Positions 11,101 through 19,400 are shown, counted from the stretch's first letter. The stretch: DNA of 64,000 bases from Dendrolimus kikuchii (GCA_019925095.2 CM034395.1:1374001-1438000); one strand, 5' to 3'. The notes: generated by a model from the sequence alone, not told the origin. Numbers and translations are program-made.

Positions 11101-13806
11101 GATCATAAGGAAACATACCCACGGGCGTATCACTCAATCACGCAAAACCACTACATGGACGACTGGGTTCAAAGCTTCGAAACGGAAACGGAAGCGGCCA
11201 AGGCGATAGCGGAAGTACAAGAAGTGCACAGGAAGGCCGGCTTTCAGCTCGCGGGATGGGATACGAATCGCGAGCGCCTTATGGAAAATATCCCGGATGA
11301 AGAGAGAGCCAGACAGCCCAAAGAGCTCGGTGCTAGCGCGCATCCCTACGGGAAGACATTGGGTGTGTTATGGATGCCGGAAACGGATGAACTCGCGTTT
11401 AATACCGCTATGCCAAGAGTTCCACACAGCATAAAATGCGGCACGCAAACACCCACCAAGAGAGAGGCCCTGGGCATGGTCATGTCACTTTTCGACCCAT
11501 TAGGCTTACTCAGCCCGTACACTATAAGGGCGAAGATAGTGCTACAAAGACTCTGGAGGCTTAAGCTAGGCTGGGATGAACCCTTGCCAACGGAAGAGGC
11601 AAGTGAATTCGAAGAATGGATCCGTGACTTAAACTCTATAAAAGAGTTAAGATTACCGCGGTGCTATGGAGGGGATAGAGACGTCGTAAACATGCAATTA
11701 CACGTCTTTACGGACGCCAGCGAACAGGCCTACGCAGCAGCGGCTTACTGGCGCTTTGAGCAGCGCAACGGGAACGTCGGCGTCACTTTAATCGCGGGAA
11801 AAGCGAAAGTGGCCCCGATGAAGGCGCAAAGCATCCCGCGGATGGAGCTACAAGCCGCGCTAATAGGAGCCAGGTTAGCGGCGGAAATAAAAAAGGAACA
11901 TAGTTTCAAGCGTTATGACGTCATCTTTTGGAGCGACTCGAAGACCGTTCTTCACTGGATAAGAAACGACTCGGTACGATATACCCCATACGTTGCACAC
12001 AGACTGAGCGAAATCGGCGAAATAACCGAGTCTGAGCAATGGCGATGGGTGCCGACAAGTTACAACGTCGCCGACGACGCAACCAGGATTAACGTCTCGA
12101 GTATGAAAACGGACGACCGCTGGTTTAAAGGCCCGGAATTTCTCCATGGACCCCCGACGAATTGGCCGAAAGAAGAACCGACGGAAACCGAAGATGACGA
12201 GGTCGTGGTAACTTACACGACCGATGAAAAGCCACTCGTTGACGTCACAAGATTTTCGTCATACGGAAAATTGCTACGAGCGACCGCCTACGCGCTCGCC
12301 TTTATCGACAAGTGCAGACGAAGGACTCGCACTATGGAAACGCGACACATAGAGAGAGCTGAACGTTTACTCATTCGTCAAGCGCAACAGGAAAGCTTCC
12401 CGAAGGATTACGAGCGTTTGAAGAAAGGAGAACGCGTGTCACGTGACAGCCGGCTTTATAAGCTCGACCCCGAATACGGGGGGGACGGGGTAATAAAGCT
12501 AAACGGCAGGATCAATGCGGCCACCCTGCGCGAGCTTACCGGCAACCCACCGATCTTAGACGGGTCACATCACCTCACTCGGCTGATTATAAGAGGTGAA
12601 CATGAACAGCATCATCACATAGGGAGAGAACATGTCGTAAACAACGTCCGGCAAAAATACTGGGTGCTACGAGTGCGACCTACGGTGCGAAACATCCTGC
12701 GGCAATGTACGGTCTGTCGTTTGAAGAAGACTGCGCCGACAGTACCGGTGAAAGGAAACCTGCCAAAGGACCGTCTAGCTGCCTACGCACGGCCTTTTAC
12801 CAATTGCGGAATTGACTGTTTTGGCCCCATATGGGTGACCATAGGACGTCGCAAAGAAAAACGATGGGGAATGCTGTTTACATGTATGGTGACTCGTGCC
12901 ATTCATATGGAACTTATAGCAAGCCTTAGCACAGACTCTGCTATCATGGCCCTAAGAAGGATGGGAGCACGACGCGGCTGGCCTCAAGTGATATGGTCTG
13001 ATAATGCAACGAATTTCCATGGAGCGGACACAGAGTTACTAACGGCGTACGCGAGATGGAAGGAAGAGATGCCAGATCACGTAAAAGGGAGACACTTAGC
13101 GTGGCGTTTCATCGATCCCGGCGCACCGAACCAGGGGGGAGCTTGGGAACGGTTAATTCGGTCGGTGAAGACGGCACTCCACGCAACATTGGCGGAACAA
13201 GCTCCCAGAGAAGAAACACTTACGACTGTCATCACGGAAATAGAACATACCGTAAACTCGCGCCCGCTAACTCACGTGTCGGTGAGCCCTGAAGACGACG
13301 AAGCGCTCACCCCGAACCACTTTCTAATCGGGTCGGCGACGGGCTTGCCAATCACGGGAACGAACGAGTTAGCAGACAGGAAGACATGGATCGCCACTCA
13401 AGCTTTAGCGGACATGTTCTGGACTCGTTGGCTACGCGAGTACTTACCTACATTGGCACCGAGGGACGACGTAAGACGACGTGAGGAAAGCATACGTGTT
13501 GGAGACGTCGTTATCATTGCGGACGGTCTGTTGCCACGTAACGTATGGCCCCGGGGTCAAATCGAGCGCACTTATCGCGGACCGGACAACATAATACGGA
13601 GCGCGGACGTGCGAACGCGGGGAGGCATCTTCAGGAGACCAGTAAGGAGGCTCATCGTCCTGACGAGAAGAGATGGCTTCGAGGATCTGCGCCGGGGGGA
13701 GGATGTTGCGGACAGAGAGCACCCCCCTGACCCGCCCGCCGGAGCACATCTACACTCCGCGCCCCGCATACCGCCGACGCCCATAGCTAGCGCGATTAGC
13801 AACTAG
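8146..13806 (+). CDS. BEL/Pao Gag-Pol polyprotein, full length
   Basis: A single 1886-codon frame for reverse transcription and integration inside a Gag particle. Order of domains: a basic, proline-rich N-terminus (MPNTRSKTAEDRVQ); DUF1759-like gag at about 240-400 (PTFSGAPGEWLPFKAAM); zinc knuckles from residue 455 (CYCCGAEHQTTQC, then CFLCLLSKHRRFRC); an aspartic protease at about 583-600 with LLDEGSTITLV and D586 as likely nucleophile; reverse transcriptase from about 870 with VRLVFDAAARS and YMDD at 1003-1006; RNase H with D1190, E1234 and D1264; an integrase HHCC finger near 1490-1525; the integrase core with D1557, D1619 and E1668; and a DUF5641-like tail (WPRGQIERTYRG). All catalytic residues I can check are present, with no internal stops. 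The start is supported by the matching MPSTRSKAAEERVQ of the second element. The last 34 codons lie in the 3' LTR. Confidence 0.95.
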   Translation: MPNTRSKTAEDRVQRAYQEPPASPSVHISASASAPNVSRPASPGMQQTTTAQVHTAIRTERQSRSPSVRSHRSQLSAATLVRQVELEAEEQIAAIRREELRLQVSLIKKRVAANIAALKEQTDGNSVCEDDGVETERNITEWLKNTRIRGESPSAGDRTEPGTRGAGPRPPLDAAGRAREEYPMARDRSAETNDQTARVTFRTPRNARSPTPTRSRDRGIDRLADVLERMTRNRPTPRQCQELPTFSGAPGEWLPFKAAMRESTSLHGFSPAENLGRLRTCLKGEARECVTALLYTAVDPAIIMKTLERCYGRPEIIISRALEDIKKLPRSGSSASELNSLATKLQNIVTVISCVDNKGYLLNPMLTRQVVEKLSPHLRTKWCDFADEFSSRDEPEIMTLSKFLTGEADRAMKYSFMTSSLPTTSVNVTKENKVKPPRMNERRRVYATTEAKIVCYCCGAEHQTTQCGKLASMSLPARWEWAKETRICFLCLLSKHRRFRCKARKCGVNECREPHHALLHQRRETGAVSGPIDRAESVSQPADREESVMTASAHNSNTERRVLLKVCPITVKGLNGKEVSTYALLDEGSTITLVDEEIAGMLGADGPRRPLNIHGITSSQREAESRMVSVAVRGRAQPHYHPIKARTVKKLALGTHSVKSEVIRQLHHLKTLHIDDVCFMNAKPRVLIGADNWHLIVTRKLLAGKKSQPAASLTLLGWTIHGSAPRGLVTQGNDTVLHVRTWQDKEPREKDELFEIVKSHFDIDALGISNKVKPVAEEQRALKIFSETVKRENGRFEVGLPWRNDDVTMPPSYDMAVRRLRGIERKMDKSPQFKQAYTAQVNRLLAKGYAEPCERSHEGNQRMWYMPHFAVTNPNKPDKVRLVFDAAARSNGVCMNDALLDGPDLLRALYGILFRFREGKIAVTADIRDMFLQVKIRKEDRAAQHFLWRGDDRHNPPRRYVMTSMIFGARSSPFLAHSVRDRNASDHKETYPRAYHSITQNHYMDDWVQSFETETEAAKAIAEVQEVHRKAGFQLAGWDTNRERLMENIPDEERARQPKELGASAHPYGKTLGVLWMPETDELAFNTAMPRVPHSIKCGTQTPTKREALGMVMSLFDPLGLLSPYTIRAKIVLQRLWRLKLGWDEPLPTEEASEFEEWIRDLNSIKELRLPRCYGGDRDVVNMQLHVFTDASEQAYAAAAYWRFEQRNGNVGVTLIAGKAKVAPMKAQSIPRMELQAALIGARLAAEIKKEHSFKRYDVIFWSDSKTVLHWIRNDSVRYTPYVAHRLSEIGEITESEQWRWVPTSYNVADDATRINVSSMKTDDRWFKGPEFLHGPPTNWPKEEPTETEDDEVVVTYTTDEKPLVDVTRFSSYGKLLRATAYALAFIDKCRRRTRTMETRHIERAERLLIRQAQQESFPKDYERLKKGERVSRDSRLYKLDPEYGGDGVIKLNGRINAATLRELTGNPPILDGSHHLTRLIIRGEHEQHHHIGREHVVNNVRQKYWVLRVRPTVRNILRQCTVCRLKKTAPTVPVKGNLPKDRLAAYARPFTNCGIDCFGPIWVTIGRRKEKRWGMLFTCMVTRAIHMELIASLSTDSAIMALRRMGARRGWPQVIWSDNATNFHGADTELLTAYARWKEEMPDHVKGRHLAWRFIDPGAPNQGGAWERLIRSVKTALHATLAEQAPREETLTTVITEIEHTVNSRPLTHVSVSPEDDEALTPNHFLIGSATGLPITGTNELADRKTWIATQALADMFWTRWLREYLPTLAPRDDVRRREESIRVGDVVIIADGLLPRNVWPRGQIERTYRGPDNIIRSADVRTRGGIFRRPVRRLIVLTRRDGFEDLRRGEDVADREHPPDPPAGAHLHSAPRIPPTPIASAISN
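13692..13703 (+). promoter_or_regulatory. Polypurine tract of BEL element 1
   Basis: CCGGGGGGAGGA directly precedes the TGTTGCGG start of the 3' LTR and would prime plus-strand DNA synthesis. It is inside the coding frame. The same tract and LTR start occur at 60019-60031 in the second element. Confidence 0.8.
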
Positions 13807-14020
13807 GCGTCGGACGGAATGCGGGTATAGGAGGCCGAAAAAACTAAAAATGAATTACTGCTGATACTACCACTTCAAGCAAAATTATCAATTCAGCCAC
13901 TCAGCTATATTGTACTCTCTTTGTTATACTTTTTAAATGTATAATGTATTTATAAATAATAATCATACAGTCCATTATTACGTCGAATTTTCATTTACAA
14001 CCCGAGGTGCAACTGCCACA
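13704..14020 (+). repeat. 3' LTR of BEL element 1
   Basis: Starts TGTTGCGGACAG, ends near CAACTGCCACA, about 317 bases. The 3' end could extend by three bases to CTA if the solo LTR at 44191-45063 defines the true terminus. Confidence 0.88.
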
Positions 14021-14595
14021 CTAGGCAAACATGGTTCTCATTTGGGCGCGGCGTCAGCACTGCCGTGAGACCCATGACAACGGCCGGTTTACACTTTTGT
14101 TACCTTACACAAAATGATATTTACCCATAAAGCCTTATTTGTAACAGAAATGCTTTAAATTAGGTTTTCACGTTACGTTACTCTAAGGCTTTATGGGATA
14201 CTGGGGGCTTTTTACATTAGTAACTTTGGATTTTTGAAGTGCAACTTCTTTAGAATTGTAATTTGAAAACCGATGAAACGAAAAAGTGACTGTTGACGAC
14301 GACAAACACTAATGTATGAAACTCATCGACCCGTCTAAACAGGCGATAAGAACATAGGTATAATTTGCTAAGCCTCGTAGATCACGTAGACGCGACCGTT
14401 AGACGCAGGAAAGAGACGGGTCGGACTGAGACAGATATAGTTTTATTTTTAACCGTTATTAATTTGAAATTAAATAAATAAATTATTAGAATTAAATGTA
14501 TAAAATGTAATAAGCCTTAACTCACTAGGAAATAAATGTTATAGCGTTTTGCCTTTTATTGAAAGTAGAACCCCTATTAGATCCTGGTAAATGAG

Positions 14596-14752
14596 ACCGG
14601 GCTACGGGCGTGCAGAACGCCGCCTGGAGCCCGGGACTCGACATGAAAAGGGAACCGGGTTACAGGCGTGCAGAACGCAGCCTGGAACCCGGGACCCAAA
14701 AGGGTAGCGGAAACCGGGCTACGGGACTGCAGAACGCAACCGGAGCCCGGGA
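14596..14752 (+). repeat. Three tandem hairpin units with a compensatory base change
   Basis: Units at 14596-14636, 14653-14694 and 14712-14752, spaced about 58 bases apart. Each has outer arms CCGGGCT and AGCCCGG; in the second unit both arms are changed together to CCGGGTT and AACCCGG, so pairing is kept. Units 1 and 2 also have an inner stem GCGT/ACGC closing a GCAGA loop. This suggests a conserved RNA (or DNA) structure in the retroelement's 3' region. Confidence 0.75.
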
Positions 14753-14763
14753 TCCGTGAGGTA

Positions 14764-14818
14764 TGCCTGCACTACTGCCTACTCCGAAAGCGAGTAGGCC
14801 ATAATGATAGTGCAGGCA
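14764..14818 (+). other. Long two-part hairpin
   Basis: Outer arms TGCCTGCACTA (14764-14774) and TAGTGCAGGCA (14808-14818) are perfect complements. Inner arms GCCTACTC (14777-14784) and GAGTAGGC (14792-14799) close a short loop. It directly follows the three tandem hairpins. Confidence 0.75.
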
Positions 14819-15058
14819 GAGGTCCGCGCTCGACAGCGCATGTTATTGTAATGAGGTAACGGTAAGAGTGCTCAGCGCTTTATATTTATAGTAATGAAGC
14901 GGGGGCGAGGAAAATGCCCATAACGACGTCCCGCTAACAAAAACCATGGGTCATAACTGTGTAAGGACCCTCAGGATAGGCTAGGATCTAGGGTGTACCA
15001 AAATGTATGATAGTGATAAGTTAAAATAAGGCTTAATATATGTAAAATTAAGGAAATA

Positions 15059-15070
15059 AAGTAAAGGGGG
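15059..15070 (+). promoter_or_regulatory. Putative polypurine tract
   Basis: AAGTAAAGGGGG immediately before the TGTTACGACG start of the LTR-like unit. Confidence 0.55.
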
Positions 15071-15353
15071 TGTTACGACGAAGCGAGGGATCGGCGGAGG
15101 CAGCTTCTATAAATATGAGACGCCTTCAAGGCGCATTTTGTAGTTCGTGGTTAGTTCGTGACAAGCTGTAGTTCGTGATAGTACGTTTTAGTTCGTAGGA
15201 AGAAGCTCTCTCCCGCCGACGCCAACGAAGTTGCAAGCCTCCCGTAGCATCGTTTTCGGTTGTTTCATTTCGGAAGCTCAGTTACCGAACCAGCGACCAA
15301 CCCTCTACAGTCCAACAGTCCACTGCAACACCAACAGTGACCTTAAAATAACA
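15071..15353 (+). repeat. LTR of an unidentified retrotransposon
   Basis: 283 bases from TGTTACGACG to AAAATAACA with short inverted ends (TGTTA/TAACA). A TATA-like CTATAAATATG lies near 15108. Downstream are about five copies of TAGTTCGT between 15140 and 15205. The right flank (TGCTCAGTAATTTTC) matches the inside of family Q (49795-49809), so the element was inserted in a Q copy. Confidence 0.6.
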
Positions 15354-15431
15354 TGCTCAGTAATTTTCAAAAAAATATAGTAATTTTTATGTTTTACTTT
15401 GCACCGACTTCAAGATGTTTTAGATAATATA

Positions 15432-15508
15432 CACTGACGGACTCATAAACTGCCTCAAAGTAATAGACGACTTTGAAATAAATATTTTAACCAAGTATGC
15501 AAACTTTC
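15432..15508 (+). repeat. Left terminal inverted repeat of the Tc1-like element
   Basis: Begins CACTGACGGACTCATAAACT and ends at AAGTATGCAAACTTT. It is the downstream end relative to the transposase gene. Confidence 0.88.
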
Positions 15509-15679
15509 TATACAGATTTAAATTGAAACCTCTAGAACCTCTACCTCTGGTTCGTGAACTTTAAAACAGCGTAGGGTCATATCCTTAAGTTTAAGTTTGT
15601 GTACTGGAAAGGACCGTAAGACTTTTTTTGAAGAAAAAACAGAAATTTAAGTAAAATTGGTTTAATTAAAAAATTGGTT

Positions 15680-16762
15680 TTAACAATAGACACAAACTTT
15701 ATGCAAGGGTTTATTTATGTTTAAATAAGGTGCATTACCTCCACGTGCCCTTATTACGGATTCTAATCGGTTCCGCATAGATTTTATTAGGGTTATTAAA
15801 AGATCTTGCGGAATATTGTCCCATTCTTCTGAAAGTGCTGTTCTTAGTGCTGCCATTGTCGTGGGCAAAGGGTTTCTCGCATATACAGCTCTTTTTAAAT
15901 TGTCCCAAACATGCTCAATCGGATTAAGATCCGGGCTGCGTGCTGGCCAATTCATTGTACGTATCCCAACCTCTTCGCAATATTGTCGAACTAGTGCAGC
16001 AGCGTGCGGCCGGGCATTATCCTGCATTAAAGTAAAATTTTCGTCTATGAATCCCATGTAAGGCACCACGTGATCTTCTAAGATCTCTGTTATGTAGCGA
16101 TGTGCAGTCAAACCCCCTCTATTACCGTTTTGACGGACCATGTCTATGAACACAAGTTCTGTTCGCCCGTTCATCGATATGCCACCCCAGACCATACACG
16201 AACCGCCTCCAAAAGGAACACGCTCCTCAATGCAACTTTGAGCATATCGCTCCCCATGTCGACGATAGACTCTTCTGCAACCATCTGCACCATATAAACA
16301 TGTCTGACACTCGTCCGTGAACAATACGGAGGTCCATTGCTCTTCTGTCCAATTCAGGTGATCACGCGCAAATCTTAAGCGAGCTTGTCTGTGAACTACA
16401 GACACCTTTGGACCATTCTCTGGTCTAAAACGGGTGATATCCGCTTCCTTTAACCTTCTTCTTATTGTTCGTGCACTCACGTTTACTCCACGCACTTCAT
16501 TAAGCTCTGTTTTGATGTTAACAGACGTGAGGAAACGATTTCGCAGGGAAGTTGTAACAATAAATCGGTCATCACGACCGGTGGTTGCTCGAGTCCTGCC
16601 TGTACCACGTCTCCTTTTGTAAGAACCTGTCTCCACAAACCTTCTGTATATTCTAGAAACCGTAGACTGGTTTAAATTTAAATTTCTACCAATCGTTCGT
16701 TGATCCAAGCCCTCCCGCACCAATGCTACAATTTGAGCCGCTTGTTCGGACGAAGTATCCAT
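15680..16762 (-). CDS. Tc1-like transposase (DD34E), intact
   Basis: A 360-residue cut-and-paste transposase on the minus strand. The start at 16762 (MDTSSEQAAQIVALV) is preferred over an ATG 34 codons upstream, because homologues begin just before the first helix-turn-helix (IGRNLNLNQSTVSRIYRRF). A GRP/AT-hook-like basic stretch follows (SYKRRRGTGRTRATTGR), then the second helix-turn-helix (VNVSARTIRRRLKEA). Catalytic residues: D in VLFTDECQTCL, D in FTLMQDNARPHAA and E in SPDLNPIEHVWDNLK, with 34 residues between the second and third. The glycine-rich SCMVWGGISMNG is typical of the family. There are no stops or frameshifts, and length is normal for Tc1. With both inverted repeats present, the element could be active or recently so; that is an inference. 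Confidence 0.94.
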   Translation of the reverse strand: MDTSSEQAAQIVALVREGLDQRTIGRNLNLNQSTVSRIYRRFVETGSYKRRRGTGRTRATTGRDDRFIVTTSLRNRFLTSVNIKTELNEVRGVNVSARTIRRRLKEADITRFRPENGPKVSVVHRQARLRFARDHLNWTEEQWTSVLFTDECQTCLYGADGCRRVYRRHGERYAQSCIEERVPFGGGSCMVWGGISMNGRTELVFIDMVRQNGNRGGLTAHRYITEILEDHVVPYMGFIDENFTLMQDNARPHAAALVRQYCEEVGIRTMNWPARSPDLNPIEHVWDNLKRAVYARNPLPTTMAALRTALSEEWDNIPQDLLITLIKSMRNRLESVIRARGGNAPYLNINKPLHKVCVYC

Positions 16763-17000
16763 ATTATGGTTCAAAAACTCTCGATGAGTTAAAAAACTAA
16801 CCCAACATTTCTTCTGGTAACAATAATTCAATTGACAAAAGAATAAAAAATCAATGAGAATCAATTTAAAACTTTGCTATAAATAACACGCAAATCTGAT
16901 ACTACGAGTAAATTTTCTTTTCCCGGCTATATTCATTTGTTTTACTGCAGTTCTATTTGAGATTAAGAGCCAGTCTCTCCATATTTATATAATTTAATCT

Positions 17001-17080
17001 AAAAAGTTTGCATACTTATTTAAAAAAATCATTTCAAAGTAATCCTGAACTTTGATGCAGTTTATGAGTCCGTCAGTTCA
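17001..17080 (-). repeat. Right terminal inverted repeat of the Tc1-like element
   Basis: Reverse complement starts TGAACTGACGGACTCATAAA and ends at AAGTATGCAAACTTTTT. It is the upstream end relative to the transposase gene. Confidence 0.88.
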
Positions 17081-17910
17081 TATTAATAATAATAGCTTTA
17101 GAAATAAGTTATTTTATACTTTTTAGTTTTTGAAGTCGGTTTTTTTAAACTAAGTTTTTTTATTTTATTTGTTACTTTTTAGTGTCTAGCTATGTATGGG
17201 TAGACCTACGAAAGGTGCCGCGCTCCTTAAAAATATAGGTCCCAAGAAACAGGAACAAAAAAATGTACGTAAAATGAAAACTACTGGGCCAAACTATGTT
17301 AAATTTTTTAGGGGACCAAATGGCAACTATTCCGCATCAAACTAAACAAGAATCACGTAAATCGGATCATAAATCTCAGCGTAATCGGTGTACATATAGA
17401 ACAGAATGGAATTTTTTTCATAAAAAATGTTCATAAAATGAAAACTACTGGGCCAAATTATGTAAAAATTTTAGGGGACCAAATGGAAGCTATTCCGCGT
17501 CGAACAAAAAAGAATCACGTAAATCGGATCATAAATCTCGGAGTAATCGGTAAACATACATAAAAATAAATAAAAAAAAGATCCCGACGAAATGAGAACT
17601 TCCTCTTTTTTTTGAAGTCGGTTAAAAAGAGGTAAACACATAAAATTCAACCTTATTTAATTCGAAATTAAACACATTTCTCTTTACCCGTTAGTATTAA
17701 TTTTCAATTTATATAAAACTTAAAAGATTTCAAATGAATTTTAGCTGTATCTGTATATACTTAGGGCAGATATTCTTTTATACGTAGATCAAAGGAAATA
17801 GTGCGTAATGGTGCATTGAATTTTGAACTTTATACTAGTGAGTTAAAGTATAATTTAGATTGAATTTTTTGAATTATTATATTTTTATTCATAAAAGTTG
17901 AAAGAATTAT

Positions 17911-18062
17911 AGATAGATAGATATATAGATAGATAGATAACACTTTATTGTACACCATTACAGAAAAACTTACGAACTAGTATTAATTAGTCTAGTTAGG
18001 TACAAAGGGCGGTCTTATCGCTAAAAAGCGATCTCTTCCAGACAACCCGTGGCAAGAATATT
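17911..18062 (-). mobile_element. 3' tail of a CR1/Jockey-type LINE with (TATC)n
   Basis: A GATA-repeat microsatellite (17911-17942) leads into AACACTTTATTGTACACCAT and then CTTCCAGACAACCCGTGGCA. It is the same tail as at 5707-5845; only the 3' end of the LINE remains. Confidence 0.7.
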
Positions 18063-18462
18063 TTGATTAGGAGTGGCGACGGTGAGTCGGTGGTGAATTA
18101 TCTGTGAGTATATTTTCTAAAGTTTCACTTCTGGAGTTTTTGGCGGGAACTGAAAGGAGATGTTATGCTGTGCAGTTTTTGTTTTCTAAAAATATGTAAA
18201 ATTAGTCTAAAATGAACAATAGTTGTATGATATTGGTAGTTTTTGAGTAGTAATTATGTCTTTTGTGAGAAATGTGAACTGTAAAGTCAAATGTGGCCTT
18301 TTGAGTTGTCACAAGAACTCCGATGAATGGCACTAGCTGATAACCTTCAGTTCAGCTTTGCTACACATAGGTTTAAGAAAATGAAGAAACTACATTGAAT
18401 CTAAGATCTGGCTTAAAGGCCCAGCTGCCAAGCCATAAAATCCAAAAAAAAATCACTTCTAC
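18063..18462. other. No gene recognised
   Basis: No frame or known repeat is seen. It includes TTTCACTTCTGG near 18123, which resembles the ends of MITE family S, but I find no partner end. Confidence 0.25.
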
Positions 18463-18474
18463 TGCGTGTGAACT

Positions 18475-18511
18475 GCACACACATACACACACACACAGAA
18501 ACACACACACC
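18475..18511. repeat. (CA)n microsatellite
   Basis: Interrupted CA repeat with ACACAGAAACACACACACC at its end. Confidence 0.85.
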
Positions 18512-18707
18512 ATTTTTTGACATTTTAGTTTTTTTTTATTTTACACTTTTAAACAACCAAAACGAAGTACGGATGGATAAACGCGTATTAATTTTTCATA
18601 ATTTATATATACAGGAATTAAAAATTACTGTTGCACAGACAGACAGATGGACAAGGTAATTATATGAGAGTTTCAAAATTGATACAGAACCCTGAAAACC
18701 CTGTACG

Positions 18708-18806
18708 GATAGTCACCACCCCTGGTCTAGAGTATGCCGTTATAGCCACCTTCAGTTGTGTTCCGGCATCAGGAGCCAGGTTTCAGTCCCTCTTTGAGAC
18801 CAGAAG
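18708..18806 (+). mobile_element. Family P retroposon, internal fragment
   Basis: CACCACCCCTGGTCTAGAGT through GTTCCGGCATCAGGAGCCAG matches the middle of family P. Both ends are lost and it is diverged. Confidence 0.7.
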
Positions 18807-18850
18807 CATTTTGGGAACGCAGGTAGATTCTGCGCTAGTCTGATATACTA

Positions 18851-19228
18851 CATACATACATACATAACTTCACGCCAGTTCCCTTGCGGGATAGGCACGG
18901 ACAACAGAGCGCCATTCAGGCTTATTCTTACATACCTCATTTGCTTCTTTGACATTCATAGCTCTTGTCATGCACGCTTGTCTGTTCTTAAGGCTCCTGA
19001 TATCACCTTCTGCTAATACACGATCAATTTGATCATGGAAGGTGTGTCGTGGGCTTCCACGACTTCTGCATTGTATATCTGTTTAGTCATTCTTTCATCA
19101 TGCATTCTTTCCACATGCCCGAACCACCGGAGCATTCCTTTCCTTACCTCCACCCCGACACTCTCTTTTAGACCAACTCTCTTTCTTACTTCGGTATTAC
19201 GAACGCGGTCCGCGAGCGTCACTCCGCA
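18851..19228 (-). mobile_element. RTE-like LINE copy C, 5'-truncated
   Basis: Starts with (CATA)n and CTTCACGCCAGTTCCCTTGC on the plus strand and ends at CGAGCGTCACTCCGCA. It has a small deletion that removes part of the KVDGCRSRGR coding region. Confidence 0.85.
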
Positions 19229-19309
19229 TATACATAATTATATACTAATGTTAAAAAAAACCATTCCTTTAATTTTTGAGTTAATATTTAAGTGCTTTGC
19301 TCTTCTTTG

Positions 19310-19400
19310 TAGCTTCTTCAATCCTCTCTATTCTCGGCCAGCTATTTCACTTCCTTTATTTGGTCGACGAACGCCCTCCTAAGTCTTCCCTTCCCTCTTC
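19310..19400 (-). pseudogene. C-terminal scrap of another LINE polyprotein
   Basis: The minus strand reads roughly GRLRRAFVDQIKEVK and LAENREDWRS, resembling the last residues of RTE-type LINE proteins (GRPRK.W.DDI then A.DR..W). One stop is present. It is too short for a firm call. Confidence 0.4.

Larger units (their letters stand above)
7391..14020 (+). mobile_element. BEL/Pao LTR retrotransposon 1
   Basis: Composite element: 5' LTR lacking its first ~75 bases (7391-7640), primer site at 7650, leader, gag-pol frame (8146-13806), polypurine tract (13692-13703) and complete 3' LTR (13704-14020). The paired LTR segments differ at roughly 8-10 of about 245 sites including small gaps, so it is older than the second BEL element. 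There is no envelope frame. Target-site duplication cannot be checked because the left end is missing. Confidence 0.92.
14021..15070 (+). mobile_element. 3' noncoding internal region of an unidentified LTR retrotransposon
   Basis: No coding frame survives. The assignment rests on the right end, where a purine-rich AAGTAAAGGGGG abuts an LTR-like unit starting TGTTAC at 15071. Inside are three tandem hairpin-forming units (14596-14752) and a long imperfect hairpin (14764-14818). The left part (14021-14560) is AT-rich and unrecognised. Its join to the BEL LTR at 14020 may not be the original boundary of this element. Confidence 0.5.
15432..17080 (-). mobile_element. Tc1-like DNA transposon, apparently complete
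   Basis: 1649 bases with imperfect terminal inverted repeats of about 77-80 bases (15432-15508 and 17001-17080). Both ends read CTGACGGACTCATAAACTGC inward, and both carry AAGTATGCAAACTTT at the inner edge. TA flanks each side. The host sequence on both sides is family Q, and uninterrupted versions of the same Q site occur near 48720 and 49765. Confidence 0.92.
15354..17630 (+). mobile_element. Family Q element, copy 1, interrupted by a Tc1-like transposon
   Basis: Q sequence lies at 15354-15431 and resumes at 17081-17630. It has GCACCGACTTCAAGATG near 15402, TTTGAAGTCGGTTTTTTT near 17135, two tandem ~150-base internal units (17260-17400 and 17425-17560) and a terminal TTTGAAGTCGGTTAAAAAG near 17610. 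The left end is replaced by the LTR at 15071-15353. Other copies lie at 48186-48742 and 49702-50210. There is no recognisable transposase. Confidence 0.75.

Noticed and set aside
13807..14600. Envelope gene downstream of BEL gag-pol, as in some errantivirus-like elements
   Set aside because: The gag-pol frame ends in the 3' LTR and there is no long frame with a signal or membrane segment after it.
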